Positions 1 to 7,206 of a stretch of 64,000 nucleotides of DNA are shown here, one piece after another (position 1 is the first letter of the stretch; every line of letters starts with the position of its first letter). The translations under genes were made by a program, and so were the position numbers. This stretch comes from Enterovibrio qingdaonensis. GTDB lineage: Bacteria > Pseudomonadota > Gammaproteobacteria > Enterobacterales > Vibrionaceae. A model generated the notes under the pieces. That model was given only the letters and a program-made list of their open reading frames with translations. It was not told the DNA's origin and ran no database searches. The stretch spans positions 62,001-126,000 of the forward strand of contig NZ_JAJUBB010000001.1 of NCBI RefSeq assembly GCF_028683135.1, in the 5' to 3' direction.

Positions 1-427
1 TTTTTGTAAAAAAGTTTGATCTGGGGTGGGTAACGCACTAACAAATTACACTGTAAATCCAAGGTGGCGATAGCAAGTTGAGGAACGAGATTACGTGCTA
101 CTAACACTTTTACGCATTGAAATGAAAGATCCTTCTCTCATTTAGTCGGATTGATGACAAAAAATTCTCAGTAAATGTTGATGTTTGCGGGGTGAGCCAG
201 AAAGCGAGAAGTTAGGCCTGTAATATTCTCATTCACCATCTATCATATGTGCCCAATTACTTCTCTCATCGATTTTCTTTACGCAAATTTCTTTACACAA
301 AGGAACTCGCGTAATTCATCCATATAACAACAACTGTATAGAGAGAAGGCTTTGGGGAAAGTGCCAGCACCTCTAATGGCCGAAATACTGCTGAGCGATT
401 TTTCCCATCGCAAAGGACACAATTCGC
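1..427. other. Intergenic, no gene seen
   Basis: No convincing reading frame on either strand. The last 20 bases hold the Shine-Dalgarno region for the antiporter gene that follows. The promoter for that gene presumably lies here but no clear -35/-10 pair could be chosen by eye. Confidence 0.5.
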
Positions 428-442
428 TTGGAGGCGCAAGAA

Positions 443-1864
443 ATGAAGCTACTAATGGCGCTAATGCTGCTGTTGCCGGGAACGGCATTTGCTGCAAGCG
501 CAGGGACCCCGCTCGACCTCACTAACTCCGCAGTAGGTTACATTGCTCTGGTTATCTTTGTTGGCGCATACGCGCTGGTTATGATGGAAGAGCAAATCCA
601 CTTACGTAAATCCAAACCCGTACTCTTGGCCGCAGGCTTGATCTGGCTATTACTGGGTTTTGTCTATTCCAATGCGGGAAAGATAGAAATTGCCCAAACC
701 GCGATTGAGCATAACCTGCTCGAATACGCAGAATTGATGCTATTTTTGCTGGTGGCAATGACCTATATCTCGGCCATGGAAGAGAGGCGGTTATTTGATG
801 GGTTGAAGGCTTGGATCGTCGGTAAGGGATACGATCTTCGTCAATTGTTTTGGATCACAGGTTGGCTCTCCTTTTTCATATCACCTATTGCTGACAACCT
901 GACCACTGCATTATTAATGTGTACAGTTGTAATGAAAATTGGGGGTAATAACCCACGATTTATCAACATAGCCTGCGTAAACATCGTTGTAGCAGCTAAT
1001 GCGGGTGGTGCATTTAGCCCCTTTGGTGATATTACAACACTGATGGTTTGGCAGGCGGGTATTGTTGAATTTACGCAGTTTGGTGCCTTGTTTGTACCGT
1101 CAGTGGTTAACTATATTCTTCCTGCATTTATCATGTCGTTGTTCGTACCGAAAGAACAGCCAGATGTGGTGCAGGAGTTTGTTGAACTGAAACGGGGTGC
1201 GAGGCGCATCGTTGTGCTTTTCCTGTTTACCATCGTAACCGCCGTCGGCTTCCATGGCTTGGTTCACTTCCCGCCAGTTATCGGGATGATGATGGGTTTG
1301 GCATACCTTCAATTTTTCGGTTTTTACCTGCGCAAAACGCTGCCAAACTCGTTGGCGCGTAAAAGAGCGTTGGCACAGGCAAAGAATGATGAAGCCGCTT
1401 TACGTCGCTTAGGTTCTGTTATTCCGTTTGATGTATTTCGCAGAGTCTCACACGCAGAGTGGGATACGCTCTTATTCTTCTACGGCGTTGTCATGTGTGT
1501 GGGCGGCTTGAGCCTCATTGGCTACCTTTCAAGTGTGTCAAATGTGATGTACCTGCAATGGGATCCAATATGGGCCAATACATTGGTGGGTATCTTGTCA
1601 GCATTGGTCGACAATATTCCGGTTATGTTCGCTGTCTTGACGATGCAGCCCGAAATGTCATTGGGTAACTGGTTACTGGTTACACTGACCGCAGGGGTAG
1701 GCGGCAGCTTGCTATCGTTGGGTTCAGCGGCAGGTGTGGCTTTGATGGGGCAGGCGAGAGGTATGTACACCTTCTTCGGTCACTTGAAATGGGCTCCTGT
1801 CATATTTATCGGCTATGTTGCATCGATTCTATGCCACCTGTGGTTGAATAGCGGGGCTTTCTAA
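443..1864 (+). CDS. nhaD: Na+/H+ antiporter NhaD
   Basis: Inner-membrane sodium/proton antiporter of the NhaD family (IT superfamily), exchanging external protons for internal Na+/Li+ and so supporting pH and salt homeostasis in a marine cell. The 473-residue product is of the usual family length. It starts with a hydrophobic segment (MKLLMALMLLLPG) that reads like a signal or first membrane segment, followed by many hydrophobic helices, and has the polar membrane motifs SPIADNLTTALL and ALVDNIPVMFA typical of the family. The frame is open from a TTG at 428, but ATG 443 is preceded at good distance by GGAGGCG, so it is preferred. The gene is monocistronic and ends at a strong terminator. Confidence 0.9.
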   Translation: MKLLMALMLLLPGTAFAASAGTPLDLTNSAVGYIALVIFVGAYALVMMEEQIHLRKSKPVLLAAGLIWLLLGFVYSNAGKIEIAQTAIEHNLLEYAELMLFLLVAMTYISAMEERRLFDGLKAWIVGKGYDLRQLFWITGWLSFFISPIADNLTTALLMCTVVMKIGGNNPRFINIACVNIVVAANAGGAFSPFGDITTLMVWQAGIVEFTQFGALFVPSVVNYILPAFIMSLFVPKEQPDVVQEFVELKRGARRIVVLFLFTIVTAVGFHGLVHFPPVIGMMMGLAYLQFFGFYLRKTLPNSLARKRALAQAKNDEAALRRLGSVIPFDVFRRVSHAEWDTLLFFYGVVMCVGGLSLIGYLSSVSNVMYLQWDPIWANTLVGILSALVDNIPVMFAVLTMQPEMSLGNWLLVTLTAGVGGSLLSLGSAAGVALMGQARGMYTFFGHLKWAPVIFIGYVASILCHLWLNSGAF

Positions 1865-1880
1865 CCTGATGTAGAAAAGA

Positions 1881-1905
1881 AGAGCGGCTTAGGCCGCTCT
1901 TTTTT
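1881..1905 (+). terminator. Rho-independent terminator after nhaD
   Basis: Perfect 8-bp stem AGAGCGGC/GCCGCTCT with loop TTAG, followed by five T residues, 17 bases after the nhaD stop codon. Confidence 0.9.
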
Positions 1906-1973
1906 GTTGAGCATTTGTCCGCAGTTTAGCAAAATAGCGGTAAGTATTTTTTGGGTAACACATTGGAAACACG

Positions 1974-2435
1974 ATGATCTCGAAGTGGGCAGTACGTTTT
2001 TATCAAATGGCAGAGCTAGTTGGCTCTTGGAGTAAAGACCCCTCAACTCAGGTCGGTGCAGTTATTACAAAAGGTAAACGCATTGTATCGGTGGGATTTA
2101 ATGGCTACCCACACGGTATTTCTGACAGTGCGGATACGGATGATCGCGACATGAAGCTACTTAAAACACTTCATGCAGAGGAAAATGCCATTCTGTTCGC
2201 GAAGCGTGACCTCGAAGGTTGTGAGATTTGGGTAACGCATTTCCCATGCCCGAACTGTGCTGCGAAAATCATCCAAACGGGTATTTCACAAGTATATTGC
2301 CCCGAGCAAAGTGAAGATTTCCTTTCTCGTTGGGGAGAGAAGATAAAAATCAGTGCCGATATGTTTGCTCAAGCGGGCGTCGAAGTACATTGGTTACCGT
2401 TGGCCGAGCTTCCACCCAAGCGCGACTCAGAATAA
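1974..2435 (+). CDS. Deoxycytidylate (dCMP) deaminase family protein
   Basis: Zinc-dependent deaminase of the cytidine/deoxycytidylate deaminase superfamily. Family knowledge suggests conversion of dCMP to dUMP for dTTP synthesis in the cytoplasm. The 153-residue product has the zinc-binding and catalytic signature H67-A-E69, with E69 the proton shuttle, and P91-C-x-x-C95. The N-terminal stretch SKDPSTQVGAVI is typical of ComEB/dCMP deaminases rather than of cytidine deaminase or TadA. The start ATG has only a weak upstream GGAAAC. It follows the nhaD terminator and precedes ppiC in the same direction without a visible terminator between them. Confidence 0.85.
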   Translation: MISKWAVRFYQMAELVGSWSKDPSTQVGAVITKGKRIVSVGFNGYPHGISDSADTDDRDMKLLKTLHAEENAILFAKRDLEGCEIWVTHFPCPNCAAKIIQTGISQVYCPEQSEDFLSRWGEKIKISADMFAQAGVEVHWLPLAELPPKRDSE

Positions 2436-2516
2436 GCACAGAATTGGCTTTCGTGCTCAGAGTGAAATCTCTATAATCGGCGGCCACATTGAACACAGCA
2501 GTAGGAAGGTAGCAAT

Positions 2517-2795
2517 ATGGCTAACACTGCACACGCGCTGCACATTTTGGTGAAGCACCAAAATCAAGCTGAAGACATCATTCAGCAACTTAAAAAAGGC
2601 GCAAAATTTCAGACACTTGCCAAGAAGTACTCAACCTGTCCTTCAGGCAAGAAAGGTGGCGACTTGGGCGAGTTTCGCCGTGGTCAAATGGTGCCACAAT
2701 TCGATAAAGTCTGTTTTACTGGTGAAGTACTGACACCACACCTCGTCAAAACAAAATTTGGCTGGCATGTGGTGAAGGTTCTCTACAGAACCTAA
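2517..2795 (+). CDS. ppiC: Parvulin-type peptidyl-prolyl cis-trans isomerase PpiC
   Basis: Small single-domain cytoplasmic parvulin of 92 residues, matching the length of E. coli PpiC (Par10). The whole protein is the rotamase domain: an N-terminal [17 protein letters not shown], a middle [15 protein letters not shown] loop containing the characteristic GGDLG, and a C-terminal [11 protein letters not shown] strand. There is no signal peptide or chaperone domain, which separates it from SurA and PpiD. The start is supported by GGAAGG eight bases upstream. A terminator follows closely, so it is probably the last gene of its unit. Confidence 0.92.
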   Translation: MANTAHALHILVKHQNQAEDIIQQLKKGAKFQTLAKKYSTCPSGKKGGDLGEFRRGQMVPQFDKVCFTGEVLTPHLVKTKFGWHVVKVLYRT

Positions 2796-2810
2796 TCAAA
2801 TCGCACAAAC

Positions 2811-2842
2811 AAAAGGAGATGATAAATTCATCTCCTTTTTTA
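2811..2842 (+). terminator. Terminator after ppiC
   Basis: Stem AAAAGGAGATGA/TCATCTCCTTTT with loop TAAAT, then a T-rich run, 16 bases after the ppiC stop. Confidence 0.88.
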
Positions 2843-3178
2843 TTTCCTACCCATATTAACCCACTAATCCTTCTGGAAATTCACGTTTCACCCTCCACGA
2901 GAAGCATTATTTTCCGCCTGCATTCGTTAGAGCTGAAAAGGTTTATCCTTTGATGTGCTGCTCATTTGCACGGTTTGCAAAAGGTCAATTTCACTATGCA
3001 GAAAAGTTTACTTTGTCGCATTTACACGTTGAAGAAAGCGTTCAATTGATAGGTTGATGATATAAATCCACCTATTATTAACTTCATTTTAACCATTGCT
3101 TGTTGTCGGAGGGTAAGTCGCGTCTTTGATGCGGATACGTTGTCGACTAACACGCAGTAGCTAAACAGGGAAAGTGGT
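2843..3178. other. Intergenic, no gene seen
   Basis: About 335 bases without a convincing frame on either strand. It presumably holds the promoter of the small membrane protein gene that follows. No repeat or RNA structure was recognised. Confidence 0.4.
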
Positions 3179-3508
3179 ATGGATATAGTCTCAATCGTAA
3201 TGATCGTATTTGCCGATTTACTTTTAAGCTCAATATTTCTCTGGCTTGGAATGAAGGTAGCGTCTCTCTATGCAGGGATGCCGCTTTCTACGGCGTATTG
3301 CAGTTTTTTTAGTGTTATAAAGGTTTGTTTTCTATCGGCTCTTTGCAGATTGATACCTTATGTGGGGGTGATCGCATCGTGGATAGCACTTTTTTACCTC
3401 CTGAAAAAGGAGACTGAGGCGGAAATTGGTGAGCTGCTGATTATGGTGCTTGTTTCAAAAGCATTTGCGTTAGCAACGATATTCTTCGTTTTCCCATTGG
3501 TGTTTTAA
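3179..3508 (+). CDS. Small membrane protein, unknown function
   Basis: I do not recognise the family. The 109-residue product is almost entirely hydrophobic and probably has three or four membrane helices (about residues 3-24, 38-55, 62-78 and 88-108), with a short charged loop KKETEAEIGE before the last helix. The start ATG follows GGGAAAG. It is the first of three consecutive same-strand genes for membrane proteins of about 100 residues that show no obvious sequence similarity to one another. The arrangement suggests an operon, but nothing in the sequence indicates a function. Confidence 0.6.
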   Translation: MDIVSIVMIVFADLLLSSIFLWLGMKVASLYAGMPLSTAYCSFFSVIKVCFLSALCRLIPYVGVIASWIALFYLLKKETEAEIGELLIMVLVSKAFALATIFFVFPLVF

Positions 3509-3574
3509 TTAGCAACAGTATATTGCATTGTTTTCAGTGAAAACTGTCATTTTTGTATTTGAAAAGGAATTTCA

Positions 3575-3865
3575 ATGAAGTACAGATCTTATGCGATATG
3601 GGTGATTAGCGCATTTTTGATTGCCCTAGCAATAGCGTTCGCGCATTGGCACTTCACCGATATGAATGCATCAAGAAGCTTCAGCAACCTCTTAGTAACG
3701 TATGGTCTTTATAGTGCTTCGTTGGGGACATTGCTTGGTCTAAGGATGGTCTACATTTACTTTGATCAAGGGCTGTATGAACAAGCGGTAAGTATTAAGT
3801 TTTTCTTTCTGGTTTGGGCCGTTTCCGTGTTGCTCCTCTTTGCATCATACGTACCCTATTTGTAG
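3575..3865 (+). CDS. Small membrane protein, unknown function
   Basis: Unrecognised 96-residue protein with three predicted membrane helices (about residues 7-24, 38-60 and 73-92). The start is supported by AAAGGAA seven bases upstream. It lies 66 bases after the preceding small membrane protein gene and 118 bases before the next. No motif, lipobox or cysteine pair is visible. Confidence 0.6.
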   Translation: MKYRSYAIWVISAFLIALAIAFAHWHFTDMNASRSFSNLLVTYGLYSASLGTLLGLRMVYIYFDQGLYEQAVSIKFFFLVWAVSVLLLFASYVPYL

Positions 3866-3983
3866 CTTTTATAACGCAAGGATAAAAAGGGAAGTCTTTG
3901 ATATCTTCATCTCAACTTCAAGAAAAACGGAGACTTTTCTCTTACACAGGTGATCGTCAATCTGGCAACGCTAAACTAAAACG

Positions 3984-4286
3984 ATGAAATATGTAATCGT
4001 TCGTTTGATTCTTTCCGCTATTGCCTATTTGCTCTTTGCTGTGGGAAGCACTCTTTTTTACTTCCACTATATCCATGATGTTGGGTCAACGTACTGGGCG
4101 ATGGGTATCTTCGGGTTGCCATTAGCGTTAGTCTTTGTTTGGATTGCGGATCGGTATGTGAAAACAACGGAATGGTTTGAGCAGCATTTGGGTTGGTTGA
4201 TAGCGTTAGACTGCTTGTTTGCGGTAACACTTTATTACCCTTTGCTGAATGTAGCTTGGGCAGTGTTCTTTGTGCTGGACTCTTAA
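3984..4286 (+). CDS. Small membrane protein, unknown function
   Basis: Unrecognised 100-residue protein with three hydrophobic helices (about residues 5-28, 39-55 and 70-96) and a charged cytoplasmic-type loop DRYVKTTEWFEQ between the second and third. The ribosome binding site is weak. It is the last of three small membrane protein genes and ends at a bidirectional terminator shared with the convergent gene. Confidence 0.6.
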   Translation: MKYVIVRLILSAIAYLLFAVGSTLFYFHYIHDVGSTYWAMGIFGLPLALVFVWIADRYVKTTEWFEQHLGWLIALDCLFAVTLYYPLLNVAWAVFFVLDS

Positions 4287-4335
4287 TAGTCGGTTCAATT
4301 GGTGACTTGATTTGAGAGCGTGATCATTGCTGAGT

Positions 4336-4370
4336 AGAAAAAAGAGGTGACAACGTCACCTCTTTTTTCT
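4336..4370. terminator. Bidirectional terminator
   Basis: Perfect 16-bp inverted repeat (AGAAAAAAGAGGTGAC and its complement) with a 3-base loop AAC. A and T tracts flank the GC core on both strands, so it can stop transcription from both convergent genes. Confidence 0.9.
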
Positions 4371-4394
4371 TAAGAACTGTGCTTTACAGAACAG

Positions 4395-4820
4395 TTACTT
4401 AGTGAAGATCTCACGGAACTCACGCTTCATAACAGGCTTCAGACGCGCTTGCTTCAGTTGCTTCGCAAGGTCTTTCACACAGTTGTGAAGAATTTTGTCC
4501 AGCAGAGTCGCTTTGTACTCAGCCGTTTGCTCTTCGTTCATGTCTTCGAATTTCATGTCTTGAGTTTCTTGCATGAAATCCAGACCCGCGTAGCTTTGGC
4601 TTAGGCTAACTAGCGCGTGGAACTGTTCGAAGTTGTCCAGAATGTTCTGTGCACTTGCTGGCAAAGAATCCCAAGTCAAACGAACGACGTCTTCAGACGC
4701 TTCGTGTACAGACGCTAGCATAGTGAATAGCTCAGCAGGCACCTGCTCGTACTTGATAACTTGCTGCAGTTCTGCAGACATGTCTTCTAGCTTTACAGCT
4801 TCAATTTGTTGTTCAGACAT
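4395..4820 (-). CDS. DUF3069-type conserved Vibrionaceae protein
   Basis: Acidic soluble protein of 141 residues, predicted all-helical, without signal peptide, cysteines or membrane segments. It resembles by eye the DUF3069 family common in Vibrionaceae (core PASAQNILDNFEQFHALVS and C-terminal KQLKQARLKPVMKREF), whose function is unknown. It is transcribed toward the bidirectional terminator and lies downstream of the bactofilin gene, separated by about 115 bases. Confidence 0.65.
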   Translation of the reverse strand: MSEQQIEAVKLEDMSAELQQVIKYEQVPAELFTMLASVHEASEDVVRLTWDSLPASAQNILDNFEQFHALVSLSQSYAGLDFMQETQDMKFEDMNEEQTAEYKATLLDKILHNCVKDLAKQLKQARLKPVMKREFREIFTK

Positions 4821-4934
4821 CTTATTTATTCCTGATAACGCAAAACATTGCGCATCCTATAGTGCCAGTAGGTGAAGTCAACAGGAATGCGTGATTACAT
4901 TCTCTATTTGTCCATATTTAAGGCACTAATAGGC

Positions 4935-5363
4935 TTATGCAGAGGCTTGCGCTTTATCTTGTTCTTTGGTGTTCGTTTCAGCTTTCTTGTTTTTCTCGTT
5001 TACCACTTTCAAAGCGGGTTCTTCTTTGATGACGTTTTCGCCCATTAGGCAGCCACCTTTGGCAATGGTGAGTTGCTCGCTCTGAATTTGGCCTTTTAGC
5101 TTACCGTTGCTCAAGATATCAACTTCGCGAGCAATACAGGTACCTTCAACGAGACCGTTAATAGTAACGTGATCTGCGCGAATGCTGCCTTTAAAGTGGC
5201 CAGTAGAAGAGATAACAACGTTGCGGGCGTTGATGATAGAACCTTCGCCTTGACCATCAAATTGAATGTCACCTTCAAGATCGAAATCACCGACAATACG
5301 GCATTGTTTGGCGACTAAAGACATGGATGTATTGGAAGGCTTGCTTTTGCCGAACATTCCCAT
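4935..5363 (-). CDS. Bactofilin (polymer-forming cytoskeletal protein)
   Basis: Bactofilins are small beta-helical proteins that polymerise without nucleotide on the inner face of the membrane and help localise envelope or motility factors. The 142-residue product shows the DUF583 core: short repeated strands such as CRIVGDFDLEGDIQFDGQGEG, GHFKGSIRADHVTINGLVEG and GKLKGQIQSEQLTIAKGGCL. The N-terminal tail (MGMFGKSK) is the short positively charged type seen in membrane-associated bactofilins. The C terminus is a Lys/Glu/Ala-rich disordered tail. No LytM peptidase gene, a frequent partner, lies next to it. Confidence 0.9.
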   Translation of the reverse strand: MGMFGKSKPSNTSMSLVAKQCRIVGDFDLEGDIQFDGQGEGSIINARNVVISSTGHFKGSIRADHVTINGLVEGTCIAREVDILSNGKLKGQIQSEQLTIAKGGCLMGENVIKEEPALKVVNEKNKKAETNTKEQDKAQASA

Positions 5364-5641
5364 TTACTACTACTCCTTTCACTCTTCGGTTAGAGACACA
5401 GGCATGTAAAATTCAATACTCTGAATACTATCTGAAATAGGGAAGGGCGCGTGACAAAAATTTTACTCGTTGAGCCGAAATCACACGTCTGCGACACGTT
5501 TGCATGCCTACGTTCGGTAAATGGGCGAAACTTTAGACAGTTACGTGTGTCATTCTGGCAATTCCTGACAAGAGTTATTGATGCCTGTCGCGTTGGTTGC
5601 TATAACCTCGCGTTATAACGATCTATGTTGAGGTATTAACT

Positions 5642-6280
5642 ATGGCTATCGAACTAACCAACCATGAAGCTCGAGTTATCGGATGTTTGCTTGAGAAGGA
5701 AGTCACAACTCCAGAACAATACCCATTAACACTAAACAGCCTGACGACAGCTGCGAATCAAAAAAGCAATCGTGATCCTGTTTTATCTCTTACTGAAGCC
5801 GAGGTGTTAGACACTGTCGAGCTATTGAAAGGTAAGCGTCTTATTAGTGATGTTGAAGGCTTTGGTAGCCGTGTGACCAAGTATCAGCATCGATTCTGCA
5901 ATACCGAATTCGGTTCGTTGCAATTTAGCGAGCAAGAGAAAGGCATTATTTGCGTGATGTTGCTTCGTGGGCCGCAAACGCCAGGTGAACTGCGTACACG
6001 CACAAATAGATTGTGTGAATTTTCAGATGTTCGTGATGTAGAGTCTGTGCTGGCAAAAATGATCGAAAAAGGCCATATTGCGCAGCTTCCTCGTGAACCG
6101 GGTAAGCGCGAAAGTCGTTATGTCCATTTGTTTGGTTCTGAAACACCTGAAGTGGTGGCTGAGCCATCTGTTGTGTCTTCCGCTGCCGATACTGGATTGA
6201 CTGCGCGTGTTGAGGCATTGGAAGCTGAAGTGGCCGAGCTTAAAGAGCTCGTCAACGAACTGCTGGGCAACAATCAATAA
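5642..6280 (+). CDS. yceH: YceH / UPF0502 (DUF480) family protein
   Basis: Winged-helix-like protein of the DUF480 family, molecular function not established. The 212 residues begin with the family signature (NHEARVIGCLLEKEVTTPEQYPLTL, here split from the following SLTTAANQKSNRDPV), contain the second conserved stretch LRGPQTPGELRTRTNR around residues 110-125, and end in a coiled-coil tail rich in Glu and Leu (VEALEAEVAELKELVNEL). An imperfect inverted repeat CTATAAC/GTTATAA lies about 20-40 bases upstream and may be part of the promoter. The stop codon overlaps the start of the next gene, indicating translational coupling. Confidence 0.92.
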   Translation: MAIELTNHEARVIGCLLEKEVTTPEQYPLTLNSLTTAANQKSNRDPVLSLTEAEVLDTVELLKGKRLISDVEGFGSRVTKYQHRFCNTEFGSLQFSEQEKGIICVMLLRGPQTPGELRTRTNRLCEFSDVRDVESVLAKMIEKGHIAQLPREPGKRESRYVHLFGSETPEVVAEPSVVSSAADTGLTARVEALEAEVAELKELVNELLGNNQ

Positions 6281-6621
6281 TGCAAGCGCAAGACAAGGCT
6301 CCCTTGTCTGACGAAAATATAGCGTCAAAAGACAAAGCCCAATGGCATGTCTATTTGATTCGTACTAATGACAATGCACTGTATTGCGGCGTTACAATCG
6401 ACGTGGCTCGTCGTTTTGACGAACACCAGAAAAATGGTACGAAAACTGCAAAGTATTTAAGAGGCAAACAGCCGCTTTCTTTGGCATGGACGCGTGAGAT
6501 AGGGACAAAGCAACAAGCGATGTCCCTTGAATGGAAAATAAAGCGTCTGGCCAAAAAAGATAAAGAGCGTCTCTGCAACGACAGTGGTTTTGCTCAGGTC
6601 TTTATCAACGACAACATTTAA
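6280..6621 (+). CDS. GIY-YIG nuclease superfamily protein (YhbQ-like)
   Basis: Stand-alone GIY-YIG domain of the UPF0213/YhbQ type. Relatives have been proposed to act in DNA repair, but the role is not settled. The 113 residues have the variant motif pair VYLIRT...LYCGVT near residues 24-39, the conserved Arg in DVARRFDEH, and the C-terminal Glu in SLEWKIKRL, which together make the family active site. A non-conserved N-terminal tail of about 20 residues precedes the domain. It overlaps the yceH stop by one base (TAATG) and is followed 14 bases later by yaeQ, so the three genes form an operon. Confidence 0.85.
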   Translation: MQAQDKAPLSDENIASKDKAQWHVYLIRTNDNALYCGVTIDVARRFDEHQKNGTKTAKYLRGKQPLSLAWTREIGTKQQAMSLEWKIKRLAKKDKERLCNDSGFAQVFINDNI

Positions 6622-6635
6622 TTTTTAGGGTTACC

Positions 6636-7184
6636 ATGGCACTTAAAGCAACGGTGTACAAAGCGTCGATTAACGTCGCGGACATGTCACGACATGTATA
6701 CCTCGACCAAAACGTCACGCTCGCGCAGCACCCATCCGAAACTGAACAACGCATGATGTTGCGTTTACTGGCTTGGACCATGTATGCCGACGAGCGTTTG
6801 CAGTTCACTAAGGGCCTTTGTGAAGAATCTGAGCCAGAGCTTTGGATCAAAAATTACAGTGATGAAATCGAGCTCTGGGTTGAGCTAGGTTTGCCAGATG
6901 AAAAACGTTTGAAAAAAGCGTGCTCTCAAGCCAAAGAAGTCGTGCTGTTCACATACGGTGATCATGCTGCGGCGGCATGGAAAGCGTCACTGCTAAACAA
7001 ACTACACCCGTTCAAGAACTTGACCATTATTAATATTGTGGATGAAGTATTGGATGCGGCAGCGGCAGCATCTAGCCGTACGATGGCAATTCAGTCGACC
7101 ATTGAAGATGGACAGATTTGGTTCTCAGTAGGGGATACCGTGATCTCTCTGATGCCAGATGTCTGGAAAACAGCGGCTGCGTAA
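6636..7184 (+). CDS. yaeQ: YaeQ family protein
   Basis: Conserved protein of 182 residues, close to E. coli YaeQ in length and along its whole sequence by eye (MALKATVYKA, LAQHPSETEQRMMLRLL, ADERLQFTKGLC, WVELGLPDEKRLKKAC). The YaeQ family adopts a PD-(D/E)XK nuclease-like fold. A nuclease activity has not been firmly shown, and a link to hemolysin/RfaH suppression is only historical. It lies in an operon with yceH and the GIY-YIG gene. The convergent phosphodiesterase gene ends 22 bases after it with no obvious terminator hairpin between them. Confidence 0.93.
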   Translation: MALKATVYKASINVADMSRHVYLDQNVTLAQHPSETEQRMMLRLLAWTMYADERLQFTKGLCEESEPELWIKNYSDEIELWVELGLPDEKRLKKACSQAKEVVLFTYGDHAAAAWKASLLNKLHPFKNLTIINIVDEVLDAAAAASSRTMAIQSTIEDGQIWFSVGDTVISLMPDVWKTAAA

Positions 7185-7206
7185 GTCAGTCGTTCGCATT
7201 TCGTTG

